From: Labrenzia sp. THAF82
GTDB taxonomy: Bacteria > Pseudomonadota > Alphaproteobacteria > Rhizobiales > Stappiaceae
Direction: 5' to 3'
Assembly: GCF_009363435.1 (NCBI RefSeq)
Contig: NZ_CP045354.1
Location: forward strand, 934,001 to 998,000
Length of the DNA stretch: 64,000 nucleotides
Each line of letters opens with the position of its first letter. The stretch's first letter is position 1. Of the stretch, positions 17,177-26,123 are shown piece after piece. The position numbers were made by a program, and so were the translations under genes. The notes under the pieces were generated by a model that saw only the letters and a program-made list of their open reading frames with translations, did not search any database and had not been told where the DNA came from.

Positions 17177-18628
17177 TCAGAAGCCGCCGAACAAGTTCGC
17201 CAGAACGATGATCGCAACAAGCGCGATAAACGGCACGATGACAGCGGTAACAAAAATATCGAGATAGCTGTCCTTGTGAGTCAGTTTGGCAATTCCAAGC
17301 ACCGTGATCACAGCGCCATTGTGCGGTAGGGCGTCCAAAGCGCCGGATGCAACAGAGGTTACCCGATGCATGGCTTCAAGCGATGTGCCTGTCGCATTGG
17401 CCATAGCGACGAAGGTGCTACCCAGAGCATCAAGAGCAATGCTCATGCCGCCCGACGCTGAACCTGTCAGCGCGGACAGTGTTGTTACAGACATGGCGAC
17501 GGAGACCAGTGGATTACCGTCGCTCAGCGACATCAGGCCGTCCGTGATTTCGCCAAAGGCAGGCAGAGCGGCAATCACGCCGCCAAAACCGACAAGGCTT
17601 GCCGTATTGAAAATCGGCAAAACGGCAGCATCTGCGCCCTTGTTCAAGGTTTCTCGAATGTCCGGGAACCGGCGGAAATTTGAGAGGATCAGAAAGAGTA
17701 TCGAAGCGGTGAGCGCGACCACGATGGCCCAAACGCCGCGGACGGCCTCGATCGAGGTTGCTCCGAAAAGCGGTTCGGCGAGATAGGCGGTTTCCAGTTG
17801 GGGGACCACAAATTCGACGAATAGAAAATTGACCAGAACAACGATCACGATCGGTGCTATCGCCAAAATAAAGGGTGGCAGGTTCCGGGTATCTTCGGTT
17901 GCTTCGATTTCGTTGACGTCAAAACCTTCATTTTGCGCCTGAGCCCGCATGACCGTGTCTGGCTCGGGCAGGCCGTCATCGTGGTTTCCGTAGCCTTCAC
18001 CGGTGGCCAGAGCAGCACTTGCCCTGTGATTGAGCCAAAGCATGCCCAGCCCGAACATCATGATAGCCGCGATGATCCCAAGGCCCGGAGCGGCGAAGGC
18101 CGTTGTGCCGAAGTAAGGCATCGGGATTGCATTCTGGATGGCAGGAGTTCCAGGCAAGGCCGACATGGTGAAAGTAAAGGCACCAAGAGCGATTGCACCG
18201 GGGATAAGGCGTTTTGGGACTGCCGCATCGCGAAACAGGGCGGAAGCGATCGGAAAAATGGCAAAGGCCACGACGAACAAGGAAACGCCGCCATAAGTCA
18301 GCACCGCGCAGCAGATAACCACCGCAAGCATGGCGTTGCCCATTCCCAACTTTCCGATGACCCAGCGGGCGATCGATTCAGCCGAACCACTGTCATCCAT
18401 GAGCTTGCCAAAAATGGCACCGAGGAAGAACAAGGGAAAGAACGCCAGGATGAAGTCGGCCGTGTTGATCATGAAAATCTGGGTGAAGGCCGCCAGCGGT
18501 GACAATCCTCCGGACAGCACAACAGCAAAGACGGCCATCACCGGTGCAAGCAGCAGAAGCGTGATGCCCCTGAAGGCGAAATACATCAGCAAGCCGAGAG
18601 GCAGAAGAATACCGAGCAGTTCAATCAT
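17177..18628 (-). CDS. GntP-family permease
   Basis: A 483-residue, 12-14 TM permease of the GntP/gluconate:H+ symporter family. The second half shows TLSALTGSASGGMSIALDAL and SGALDALPHNGAVITVLGIA. It contains a charged cytoplasmic loop (EGFDVNEIEATEDTRNLP) between the halves. Its start overlaps the patatin stop by 4 bp (ATGA). GntP members close to this one are often linked to D-3-hydroxybutyrate metabolism in alphaproteobacteria, and the patatin partner suits that, but no hydroxybutyrate dehydrogenase is present. Substrate is an inference. Confidence 0.85.
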   Translation of the reverse strand: MIELLGILLPLGLLMYFAFRGITLLLLAPVMAVFAVVLSGGLSPLAAFTQIFMINTADFILAFFPLFFLGAIFGKLMDDSGSAESIARWVIGKLGMGNAMLAVVICCAVLTYGGVSLFVVAFAIFPIASALFRDAAVPKRLIPGAIALGAFTFTMSALPGTPAIQNAIPMPYFGTTAFAAPGLGIIAAIMMFGLGMLWLNHRASAALATGEGYGNHDDGLPEPDTVMRAQAQNEGFDVNEIEATEDTRNLPPFILAIAPIVIVVLVNFLFVEFVVPQLETAYLAEPLFGATSIEAVRGVWAIVVALTASILFLILSNFRRFPDIRETLNKGADAAVLPIFNTASLVGFGGVIAALPAFGEITDGLMSLSDGNPLVSVAMSVTTLSALTGSASGGMSIALDALGSTFVAMANATGTSLEAMHRVTSVASGALDALPHNGAVITVLGIAKLTHKDSYLDIFVTAVIVPFIALVAIIVLANLFGGF

Positions 18629-19701
18629 GACTTCCTGAAGTTCCTCTCGGTGCCAGGTTCAAGATGCGCCGGTTGAAGGCTTTCTTCAAAGAGATCGCGC
18701 GGTCGCCAGGTGGTTTCTTTGCCTACCTTCGAGCCGTTCTGGTCAAGCCAGGTGTCTGCTGTCCGGTGACCGAGTTCATGCAGTTTTTCCAGGAAGACCC
18801 GTTCAGCGTTCAGTTTGCTGGAAGCGCCGTAGTGACACAGTTCGCTTTCCGAGCCGATCATATGCAGGTGGGCATCGCGATATGCCGCCCGGTCCAGTCC
18901 TTCGTGGTGGATGACCTCCCACAGGAAGCCAACGGAGCGCATTTCCTTGATCAGACTGCCGTTGAACGTGATCTCGTTGAGTCGATTTTCAATTTCGGCC
19001 GGTGTTGTCGGGATGCCGGGCCTTTCGAATGGATTTATCTGAACCAGGATGACATCTCGTGCTTCCGTCTCGTCGATCAACGGGAAGAGCGGCGGATTGC
19101 CCATATACCCACCGTCCCAATAAGCTTCACCGTCAATCTCAACCGCCTTGAACAGGGTTGGCAGGCAAGCTGAGGCCATGACAGCATCGCAGGATATTTC
19201 GGGCTGTCGGAAAATCTTGGGTCGTCCTGTCCGGACATTCGTTGCACACAGGAACAATCTTGGAGCCGCAGGCTGATTGATCAGGTCAAAGTCAAAACAC
19301 TCTTCAACGACATCCCGCAGCGGATTGATGTCCATCGGGTTGAACTGGTAGGGCGACAGGACCCTGCCGAAGATCTGCGATGCGAAATATGACGGGGAAT
19401 AGTCCAGTGTCCAGCGGCCCAGAAGCTTGTCCATAACGCTTCGGCGGATCGGGCTGTAGCGCGATGTTTCGCTGACTGCGTTCCAATACTCCCTGAGCAG
19501 TTCCTGCGCGCGCTTCGGGCCACCTTCGCAAAGTCCCTGCGTCAGCGCGATTGCATTCATTGCCCCGGCGCTTGTCCCCGATACGCCTTCAATCTGGAGC
19601 CAGTCTTCGTCAAGCAGACGATCGAGCACACCCCATGTAAAAGCACCGTGCGACCCGCCGCCCTGCAAAGCTACATCCACTTTTACGGGTTTGCGTTTCA
19701 T
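18625..19701 (-). CDS. Patatin-like phospholipase/esterase
   Basis: A 358-residue patatin-fold hydrolase with a Ser-Asp dyad. The oxyanion loop QGGGSHGAFTWGVLD lies near residues 13-27, the nucleophile elbow GTSAG gives Ser44, and the catalytic Asp is in AYWDGGYMGNPP near residue 216. No signal peptide, so probably cytoplasmic. AAGGAGG lies upstream of the ATG. First gene of a two-gene operon with the GntP permease. Possible substrates are membrane lipids or short-chain hydroxyacid oligomers; neither can be chosen from sequence. Confidence 0.88.
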   Translation of the reverse strand: MKRKPVKVDVALQGGGSHGAFTWGVLDRLLDEDWLQIEGVSGTSAGAMNAIALTQGLCEGGPKRAQELLREYWNAVSETSRYSPIRRSVMDKLLGRWTLDYSPSYFASQIFGRVLSPYQFNPMDINPLRDVVEECFDFDLINQPAAPRLFLCATNVRTGRPKIFRQPEISCDAVMASACLPTLFKAVEIDGEAYWDGGYMGNPPLFPLIDETEARDVILVQINPFERPGIPTTPAEIENRLNEITFNGSLIKEMRSVGFLWEVIHHEGLDRAAYRDAHLHMIGSESELCHYGASSKLNAERVFLEKLHELGHRTADTWLDQNGSKVGKETTWRPRDLFEESLQPAHLEPGTERNFRKS

Positions 19702-19887
19702 GAGAGGCGACCGCCTCCTTGTTTGCCCGGTTTAAAATTTTGCCATGTGCAATTAGTAGCAAGATTGTCCTGTGTCGTCTGCTTCTTAACGCCAATCAAG
19801 TTAAACTGCGATTGTGTGACGCATCCTGGGCAAATGAGGCAGGAGGGGACTAAGAAAGTAGCGCTTGTTCAGGTGTGAAAGCTGCGA

Positions 19888-20277
19888 TCAATAGCTCTCG
19901 ATAAGGTCCCATTTGTTGCCGAACAGGTCTTCAAAAACAGCAACCTTTCCATATGGCTCGGTTCTGGGCTCTTCCAAAAAAGCAACGCCAGCTGCCTGCA
20001 TCGCGGCATGATCTCGGTCAAAGTTGTCTGTATTCAAGAATAAAAACACCCGTCCGCCTGACTGATTGCCGATGGTCTTTTGCTGATCCGGTCCATCGGC
20101 CTCTGCCAGTAGTATGCGGGTTTCGGAACTCCCCTTAGGTGCAATCAACACCCAGCGCTTTGTCTCCGAAAGCTTGGTATCCTCGACAAGTTCAAAGCCA
20201 AGATTTTCCGTGTAGTAGGTGATCGCCTGATCGTAATTCGGGACCAGCAGCGCGAGGGCTCCAATTCGTTGCTTCAT
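19888..20277 (-). CDS. VOC/glyoxalase-fold protein
   Basis: A 129-residue vicinal-oxygen-chelate protein: one beta-alpha-beta-beta-beta module in each half (LALLVPNYDQAITYYTENLGFELVEDT, and NFDRDHAAMQAAGVAFLEEPR). It resembles small single-subunit glyoxalase/bleomycin-resistance proteins that act as dimers. No diagnostic metal-ligand set that would name the substrate. Lies 11 bp after the hypothetical gene 20289-20708 and is probably co-transcribed with it. Confidence 0.85.
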   Translation of the reverse strand: MKQRIGALALLVPNYDQAITYYTENLGFELVEDTKLSETKRWVLIAPKGSSETRILLAEADGPDQQKTIGNQSGGRVFLFLNTDNFDRDHAAMQAAGVAFLEEPRTEPYGKVAVFEDLFGNKWDLIESY

Positions 20278-20288
20278 TGCGTTTGTCC

Positions 20289-20708
20289 CTATTGTGCTTT
20301 CCGATAGACCGATATGTTCTTGAAGCTTGCAACATCAACAAGGTGCACGGTTTGGGTGATGGTCAGCGTGTTGCCGTCGTCGGAGAGCCGCCGCTCGGCC
20401 TTCATGATGGTCAGGCCGCCGCGCCTGGCTTCTGAGACGAGGTTGCGGTCACCTTCAAAGACAAGGCGCATTGCGTCGACCAGTCCGCTTTTGCCAAGCT
20501 TCACTTCTGGGCCGTCGGGCATCGCCTCGAAGGTGTCGTTGGTCACCTCGCCTTCGGCTGAAACCTGATTCATGGTGAAACAGGCCATTCCGAAATTGTC
20601 GTCGATTTTCAGTGTTGCGCTTTTGGGCGGATCGCCCTGCTCGAAATCGCTTTCCTCGGTGTCGAGGATCCAGGAGCCGAGAAAGGGTGCGAGTTTGTCT
20701 TCGATCAT
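20289..20708 (-). CDS. Conserved hypothetical, lipocalin-like small protein
   Basis: About 139 residues beginning MIEDKLAPFLGSW. The pattern of an N-terminal FLGSW followed by alternating strands (SATLKIDDNFGMACFTM, MRLVFEGDRNLVSEARR, TLTITQTVHLVD) resembles small beta-barrel proteins of the lipocalin/DUF1579 style, but I cannot name the family. The open frame extends upstream to 20771, but that extension would run through the leuB terminator stem (20734-20760), so 20708 is preferred. No signal peptide. Confidence 0.65.
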   Translation of the reverse strand: MIEDKLAPFLGSWILDTEESDFEQGDPPKSATLKIDDNFGMACFTMNQVSAEGEVTNDTFEAMPDGPEVKLGKSGLVDAMRLVFEGDRNLVSEARRGGLTIMKAERRLSDDGNTLTITQTVHLVDVASFKNISVYRKAQ

Positions 20709-20723
20709 CTGACCAACATGGGT

Positions 20724-20760
20724 AAAAGGAAAAACCGCCACCGGCATAACCGCTGGCGGT
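20724..20760 (-). terminator. Terminator of leuB
   Basis: On the minus strand an 11-bp stem with one mismatch (arms 20750-20760 and 20734-20744, loop TTATG) is followed by TTTTCCTTTT, 24 bp after the leuB stop. Confidence 0.88.
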
Positions 20761-20784
20761 TCCACGTGCAAATCGTAATGGCTA

Positions 20785-21897
20785 TCAGGCGCTCAGCGCA
20801 GACAGTTCAGCAACGATGGCATCACCCATTTCGGAGGTCGAAACCGTCGCCTGGCCCTCACTGGCAATGTCCTTGGTCCGCAGGCCCTTGTCGAGCGCAA
20901 CAGCAATTGCCTTGTCCAGCTTGTCGGCCGCTTCCACTTCCTCAAAGGAATACCGCAGCGCCATGCCGAAGCTTGCGATCATGGCGATCGGGTTGGCTGC
21001 GCCTGCTCCGGCGATGTCCGGAGCGGAACCATGGACGGGTTCGTAAAGCGCCTTGCGCTTTCCGGTCGCCTCGTCAGGAGCGCCGAGTGAGGCCGATGGC
21101 AGCATGCCAAGCGAACCGGTCAGCATGGCGGCGACATCAGACAGCATGTCACCAAAGAGGTTGTCGGTGACGATCACATCGAACTGTTTCGGCCAGCGGA
21201 CCAGCTGCATGCCGCCGGCGTCGGCCAGCATATGCTCCAGTTCCACGTCCTGATAACCGTTGCCATGCGTCTGTGTGACGACCTCATTCCACAGAACACC
21301 GGACTTCATGACGTTCCGTTTTTCCATTGAGGTGACTTTGTTATTCCGCGTACGGGCCAGCTCGAAGGCAACCTTCGAAATGCGTTCAATTTCGTATGTG
21401 TCGTAAACCTGAGTATCGACACCACGCTTCTGGCCGTTGCCAAGGTCCGTGATTTCCTTTGGTTCGCCGAAGTAAACGCCGCCTGTCAGCTCCCGAACGA
21501 TCAGGATATCAAGTCCCTCGATGATGTCCTTCTTCAGCGAAGATGCATCGGCGAGGGCCGGATAGCAGATTGCGGGACGCAGGTTTGCAAAGAGTTGCAT
21601 GTCCTTGCGAAGACGCAGAAGCCCCGCTTCAGGGCGCACTTCGTAGGGAACGTCGTCCCACTTCGGACCCCCAACCGCACCGAAAATGACGGCATCGGCG
21701 GCCATGGCCTTTGCCATGTCTTCTTCGGAGATCGACTGGCCATGAGCGTCATACGCCGAGCCGCCGACGAGACCTTCTTCCGTCTCGAAGGACATGCCAC
21801 CGTTTTCGTTGAACCAGCTGATTACCTTTTTCACTTCCGGCATGATTTCCGGGCCAATGCCATCACCCGGCAGAAGCAGAAGTTTTTGAGAAGCCAT
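20785..21897 (-). CDS. leuB: 3-isopropylmalate dehydrogenase
   Basis: A 370-residue leucine-biosynthesis enzyme (oxidative decarboxylation of 3-isopropylmalate). Visible signatures: [12 protein letters not shown] at the N-terminus, the substrate loop [16 protein letters not shown], the YDTYEIERI region, the Mg-binding [18 protein letters not shown], and the NAD site [19 protein letters not shown]. The start at 21897 (MASQKLLLL) matches family length; the open frame reaches 21915. Monocistronic, closed by the terminator at 20724-20760. The 189 bp upstream show no clear leader peptide. Confidence 0.95.
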   Translation of the reverse strand: MASQKLLLLPGDGIGPEIMPEVKKVISWFNENGGMSFETEEGLVGGSAYDAHGQSISEEDMAKAMAADAVIFGAVGGPKWDDVPYEVRPEAGLLRLRKDMQLFANLRPAICYPALADASSLKKDIIEGLDILIVRELTGGVYFGEPKEITDLGNGQKRGVDTQVYDTYEIERISKVAFELARTRNNKVTSMEKRNVMKSGVLWNEVVTQTHGNGYQDVELEHMLADAGGMQLVRWPKQFDVIVTDNLFGDMLSDVAAMLTGSLGMLPSASLGAPDEATGKRKALYEPVHGSAPDIAGAGAANPIAMIASFGMALRYSFEEVEAADKLDKAIAVALDKGLRTKDIASEGQATVSTSEMGDAIVAELSALSA

Positions 21898-22086
21898 GGA
21901 CGTTCCATCCCGCATTATTGAAAACCGATTGCGCTGGGTTACCGTGTTGGTTCCGCTCTTTCAAGGCAAAGGCAGTTGCGAAAAACTCAATCAACGGCGT
22001 CGGAAAGGTCAATAACGCCGCGGTGCCACAGCGCGAGGTACGATTCATATCGGAAGTCGCGGCACAATTTGACTGTAACCGAACGC

Positions 22087-22908
22087 CTACAAACCGATCA
22101 TCCATTCACGGCCCGCCTGAAAGAACAGGTTCACCGCCAGTGCGGTCATGACCCATTTGAAGCCGGTCTTGAACGTTTTCTCGTTCATCTTGCCGAGCAG
22201 ACGAGTGCCGGCCAATGTGCCGAGAAATCCGCTGGCGATCATCAGAAGGATCAGTCCTAGCCATGGTGCAAAAGCAAAGCCAAGGGCACCGAACGCCAGA
22301 ACCTTGAACACATGCATCATCATCGCCGTAATTGCCTGATTGGCGACAAACTGGTGGCGGGTCAGTTCAAGCGTCGACAGAACCGCGCCGCCAATAGGAC
22401 CGGACGCACCAAAGAACATTGACAGAAACGTGGACGCAAATCCTGCACCTGCCATGGCACGCTTGCGTGCCTTGCCGAATTTCGGTGCTTTGCCCCAGAC
22501 AATCCAGATGACGAAACAGCCAATGCCGGCTCTGAGAACCGCCGCCGGCAATTCAACAGCAATAGCGCCCCCAAGTGCAGCGCCGATGATAGCGCCGCAA
22601 GCAAACCAGATCGCGATCAGCCAGTCGACATGTTTGATCTGAACGATGGCCCGCCCTGCATTCGAACCAAGCTGCACCATACCGTGGACCGGCACCAATG
22701 CACTTGCCGGCATGATCATCGCCATGATCGCAATGAGAGCAATGCCACCCCCAAGACCGACTGCGGCTGTCATCGCTGATGTGAAGAAACTCACACCGAT
22801 CAGCGCAATTGTTGCGGTCGCGTGCAACTGATCGGGCAAAATCACGGCAAAGAAGTCTGACAACTCAGGACCATCTCGTGTTGGCGTAGTTGACAGCTTC
22901 CCGAACAT
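22087..22908 (-). CDS. TauE/SafE-family membrane exporter
   Basis: About 273 residues, eight hydrophobic segments in two repeats, as in the TauE/SafE (DUF81) sulfite/organosulfonate exporter family (AVGLGGGIALIAIMAMIMPAS in repeat one; FGASGPIGGAVLSTLEL in repeat two). The start is uncertain: ATGs at 22932 and 22908 overlap the upstream gene, and TTG/GTG codons near 22863-22845 avoid overlap. 22908 has CGGAAG upstream. Probably co-transcribed with the AlbA_2 gene before it. Substrate unknown. Confidence 0.82.
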   Translation of the reverse strand: MFGKLSTTPTRDGPELSDFFAVILPDQLHATATIALIGVSFFTSAMTAAVGLGGGIALIAIMAMIMPASALVPVHGMVQLGSNAGRAIVQIKHVDWLIAIWFACGAIIGAALGGAIAVELPAAVLRAGIGCFVIWIVWGKAPKFGKARKRAMAGAGFASTFLSMFFGASGPIGGAVLSTLELTRHQFVANQAITAMMMHVFKVLAFGALGFAFAPWLGLILLMIASGFLGTLAGTRLLGKMNEKTFKTGFKWVMTALAVNLFFQAGREWMIGL

Positions 22909-23659
22909 CGAGCTTCCGGGTCGAATTGCCACTGCGCAGGTAGAAGACCGAGGCCTTGTTTTCTTCCATGTAAACCGCGCGTGGTGCCGGCCGAACGATG
23001 ATCATGGCCACATCCCTACCGCCGACACTTGCAAAGACCGTGTGAATGTAAGGGCAGAGGTCGCCACCCAGGTTCTTGGATACGATGTCATTGACCGTTC
23101 GTTCAAAAGCGTCGAGATCTGGGCTCTTGAGTGTTGCCAGATCCTTGTCAAGACCAAGGGGCTCGCCCGCATCATTGACGCCGATCAGTAGATGTCCGCC
23201 TTCGGCGTTGTAGAAACCGGCCAGCGTCTTGGCGATGACCTTCTCCAGGCCACGATTTATGTGGTTTTCCTGCATGTCCCAACGCAGCGACGACTTGAAT
23301 TCAACCCGGCTTGTTTCCCCTCGCTTCATCAGGTCGGGGATCAGTGTGGTCTGCTCCTCCCGCAAGGACTTATAGGCCTCTGAGGTCTGCATGTAATTTC
23401 GGCTGAATATGCCAAAGGCCAGTCCGACAATTGCGCCGACCAGTGTATAGGCGACAGCAACGTCCAGATGCCTGGGAAGCAGAACGAGCCAGAGCCGCGC
23501 GGAGAGAAATTCCATCAGGTTGGGTGCTGTGTCAGAGAAGCGCGACAACTCCCACCAAACCACGATCAGGTTCAAAGGGTGAATGATCAGAACGCCAACA
23601 AAAGCGCCAAGGATCACGTAGTTTGCAATGAAAGAAAGTCTGAACGGAGAGAATGACAT
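22865..23659 (-). CDS. Membrane-anchored AlbA_2 (Schlafen-like) domain protein
   Basis: A 264-residue protein with two N-terminal transmembrane helices (about residues 12-32 and 67-88) and a cytoplasmic domain from about residue 105. That domain carries the AlbA_2 pattern: ETSRVEFKSSLRWD, then KTLAGFYNAEGGHLLIGVNDAGEPLG, and a C-terminal VFYLRSGNSTRKLD. AlbA_2 domains are putative nucleic-acid/ATP-binding modules, usually soluble and fused to HTH domains. Membrane anchoring is a less common layout. Function unknown. Confidence 0.8.
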   Translation of the reverse strand: MSFSPFRLSFIANYVILGAFVGVLIIHPLNLIVVWWELSRFSDTAPNLMEFLSARLWLVLLPRHLDVAVAYTLVGAIVGLAFGIFSRNYMQTSEAYKSLREEQTTLIPDLMKRGETSRVEFKSSLRWDMQENHINRGLEKVIAKTLAGFYNAEGGHLLIGVNDAGEPLGLDKDLATLKSPDLDAFERTVNDIVSKNLGGDLCPYIHTVFASVGGRDVAMIIVRPAPRAVYMEENKASVFYLRSGNSTRKLDVREAVNYANTRWS

Positions 23660-23670
23660 AGAAGGGCCTG

Positions 23671-23696
23671 AGAGAAAACGCCGGTCGCAACCGGCG
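23671..23696 (-). terminator. Terminator of the M20 amidohydrolase gene
   Basis: Perfect 7-bp stem with a 4-nt loop (arms 23679-23685 and 23690-23696), followed on the minus strand by TTTTCTCT. It separates this gene from the AlbA_2 gene. Confidence 0.82.
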
Positions 23697-23716
23697 CTTT
23701 CATATCACACTTTTTC

Positions 23717-24889
23717 TCAGGCCGCCGTAGGCATGGCTGTTTCCACCAACTTCACCCAGTAGGAGCAACCGACCGGAATCAAGTCGTCGTTGAAATCATA
23801 TTCGGGATGGTGAAGACCGGCACTGTCGCCGTTGCCGGCAAATATGAAAGCGCCCGGGCGTTCTTCCAGCATGTAGGAAAAGTCCTCGCCACCCATCATC
23901 GGTTCGATCTGGCGGTCGACCTTGCCTTCACCGGCAATGCCTTCGGCGATATTTGCGGCAAAGTCTGTTTGATCGTCGTGATTGGCCGTCACCGGATAGC
24001 CGCGAATAAACTCCAGCTTTGCCGTCGCGCCGAAAGTTTCGGCCGTGCCGTTGACGATGGCTTCCATGCGCTCTTGAGCAAGGTCACGCATTTTTGGCGT
24101 GAGCGTGCGTACGGTGCCGCGCAAGAAAACCTCCTGCGGGATCACGTTGAACGCATTGCCTGCCTGGAAGACGGTGACCGAAACAACGACGGAATCGAGT
24201 GGATTGGCGTTTCGGCTGGCAATCGTTTGCAGCACAGACACCATCTTTGAACCGACGACAATCGGGTCGATGGTCATATGAGGCTTTGCGGCATGGCCGC
24301 CCTTGCCAGTGATCGTAATGCGGAACTCGTCCGTTGCAGCCATGATCGGACCCTTGCGGATCGCAAATTCCCCCACAGGCATGCCTGGATAATTGTGCAT
24401 TCCATAGACTTCATCGATGGGCCAACGGGTCATCAGGCCATCGTCGATCATCGCCTTTGCGCCCGCGCCGCCTTCTTCTGCGGGCTGGAAAATCACGACA
24501 ACCGTTCCGTCGAAATTGCGGGTCTCGGCAAGGTATTTCGCGGCTCCAAGCAACATGGCGGTGTGACCGTCATGGCCGCAGGCATGCATTTTGCCGGGTA
24601 CCTTTGATGCATAGTCTTTGCCGGTTGCTTCCTCGATCGGCAATGCATCCATGTCCGCACGAAGGCCGATTGTCTTGCCGTCCCCACCGTTGCGACCCTT
24701 GATCACGCCAACAACGCCCGTCTTGCCTAACCCTGTGGCCACTTCGTCGACGCCGAAACTTTCAAGGAGTTCGGCCACTTTACCTGCGGTCCGGACGGTT
24801 TCATAAAGGATTTCCGGATTTTCATGGATGTCGCGGCGCCAGGCCGTGATTTCATCTGACAGGTCCGCAAGACGGTTTATGACTGGCAT
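23717..24889 (-). CDS. M20D-family amidohydrolase (hippurate/N-acyl-amino-acid hydrolase type)
   Basis: A 390-residue metallo-amidohydrolase. The di-metal site motifs are visible: GLRADMDALPIEE, HACGHDGHTAML (metal Cys/His), QPAEEGGAGAKAMI with the catalytic Glu, a dimerisation domain (GKGGHAAKPHMTIDP), and the final metal His in SAGLHHPEYDFND. Substrates in this subgroup include hippurate, N-acetyl amino acids and IAA conjugates; the sequence does not decide. Cytoplasmic, monocistronic, with its own terminator. Confidence 0.9.
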   Translation of the reverse strand: MPVINRLADLSDEITAWRRDIHENPEILYETVRTAGKVAELLESFGVDEVATGLGKTGVVGVIKGRNGGDGKTIGLRADMDALPIEEATGKDYASKVPGKMHACGHDGHTAMLLGAAKYLAETRNFDGTVVVIFQPAEEGGAGAKAMIDDGLMTRWPIDEVYGMHNYPGMPVGEFAIRKGPIMAATDEFRITITGKGGHAAKPHMTIDPIVVGSKMVSVLQTIASRNANPLDSVVVSVTVFQAGNAFNVIPQEVFLRGTVRTLTPKMRDLAQERMEAIVNGTAETFGATAKLEFIRGYPVTANHDDQTDFAANIAEGIAGEGKVDRQIEPMMGGEDFSYMLEERPGAFIFAGNGDSAGLHHPEYDFNDDLIPVGCSYWVKLVETAMPTAA

Positions 24890-25036
24890 TTAGAACTCCT
24901 GATACGGCGAGCCGAAGGTGTTTGACACTCAAGCGGCTAACCTATCGCAAGCCGTCAAAAGGGAAAGTGGCAAAGGTGAAAATCTTTGTGCTGCCAACCG
25001 ATCCGCGCAAAACGGGATCGAATATGAGCTGCTAGT

Positions 25037-25696
25037 TCAAAGGGCCCTGAACCGAAAAACCTGTGTCCGTTTTATCTCATTGTCTTCCAGTGCGCCGGTC
25101 ACTGGAACAACAAATGTCGCCAGTTCTTCAAGACGCTCCTTCGGCAGATAGGATCTACCGGGATCACCAATAAAGACCAGCATTTCTTCATTCAGGGCAC
25201 GTTCAAGCATTGCGAGGACCTTTGCCGCCATGTGCTGGTCGTAAAAGACATCACCGCAAAAGAGTATGTCTGCCTCGGGCAAGCCCGAAGCTGTGATATC
25301 CGCGGTTTCCGGCATCAGGGAAACGTTGTTCAACGCGGCATTGAGTTTGGTTGCGGCAAAGGCAAAAGGGTCGACATCCACAGAGTGGCAGGATGCTGCA
25401 CCAGCCATCATGGCGGCGATCCCGACGAGTCCGGAGCCGCAGGCAAAATCGAGCACCTTCTTGCCGCGAACCAGTTCTGGCGTGTCCAGAATGTAGCGGG
25501 CCAGACCTTGCCCGCCAGCCCAGGCAAACGCCCAGAATGGCGGGGCGAGACCAAGTTCGCCGAGCTGTTCTTCTGTCTTTTGCCACAACGCCATGGCTTC
25601 ATCGGCCAGATGAAGCTGGATCTCCTCCGCATGAGGAACCGGTTTGACCTTCGTTTCCCTCAAGATGAATGCGGCCGGATCCTCGATTGCGGCCAT
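25037..25696 (-). CDS. ETF-beta lysine methyltransferase homologue
   Basis: A 219-residue class I SAM methyltransferase. The stretch APPFWAFAWAGGQGLARYIL, the SAM motif VLDFACGSGLVGIAA, CGDVFYDQHMA and the LVFIGDPGRSYLP loop closely follow the mitochondrial METTL20/ETFBKMT pattern (PYWA..WPGGQ, GDMFYDE, GDPGR), which methylates lysines in the recognition loop of ETF beta. Bacterial homologues occur in alphaproteobacteria. It is often annotated only as a generic methyltransferase. Start lies 1 bp after the EVE stop: same operon. Confidence 0.78.
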   Translation of the reverse strand: MAAIEDPAAFILRETKVKPVPHAEEIQLHLADEAMALWQKTEEQLGELGLAPPFWAFAWAGGQGLARYILDTPELVRGKKVLDFACGSGLVGIAAMMAGAASCHSVDVDPFAFAATKLNAALNNVSLMPETADITASGLPEADILFCGDVFYDQHMAAKVLAMLERALNEEMLVFIGDPGRSYLPKERLEELATFVVPVTGALEDNEIKRTQVFRFRAL

Positions 25697-25697
25697 A

Positions 25698-26123
25698 TCA
25701 GGCCGGCTCTTTCAGCCCGCCCATTTCACAGACGACTTTCCATTCCGCTTCCGTGACCGGCTGAACCGACAGACGCATGGAAGTGACCAGAGACATTTTC
25801 TCAAGCCTTGGCTCGGCTTTAACCTGGGCAAGGGTCACCGGCTGGGGAATGTCGCAGACGGCTTTGAAATCAACACACTCCCAACGCGGGTCATCCGTCG
25901 TGCTGTCGGGATGAATGTCACTGCAGACTTCAACAACGCCGACAACTTCCTTGCCGATATTGGAGTGGTAGAAAAAGGCCTTGTCGCCGATTTCCATGGC
26001 GCGCATGTTGTTGCGTGCCTGGTAATTCCGGATGCCGTCCCATTCTTCGCCGGCGTCACCCTTGGCTTTTTGCTGGTCCCAGGACCATTTGTCGGGCTCG
26101 GACTTAATCAGCCAGTATTGCAC
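25698..26123 (-). CDS. EVE-domain protein
   Basis: A 141-residue stand-alone EVE domain (PUA-like fold; thymocyte nuclear protein 1 type). Features: N-terminal YWLIKSEPDKWSWDQQ, the WDGIRNYQARNNMRAM motif, GDKAFFYHSNIGKEVVGVVEV, and DFKAVCDIPQPVTLAQVKA. EVE domains read modified bases in DNA or tRNA; in alphaproteobacteria the solo form sits in this tsaD-gpsA cluster. Stop-to-start contact with the yciI-like gene indicates one operon. Confidence 0.92.
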   Translation of the reverse strand: MQYWLIKSEPDKWSWDQQKAKGDAGEEWDGIRNYQARNNMRAMEIGDKAFFYHSNIGKEVVGVVEVCSDIHPDSTTDDPRWECVDFKAVCDIPQPVTLAQVKAEPRLEKMSLVTSMRLSVQPVTEAEWKVVCEMGGLKEPA

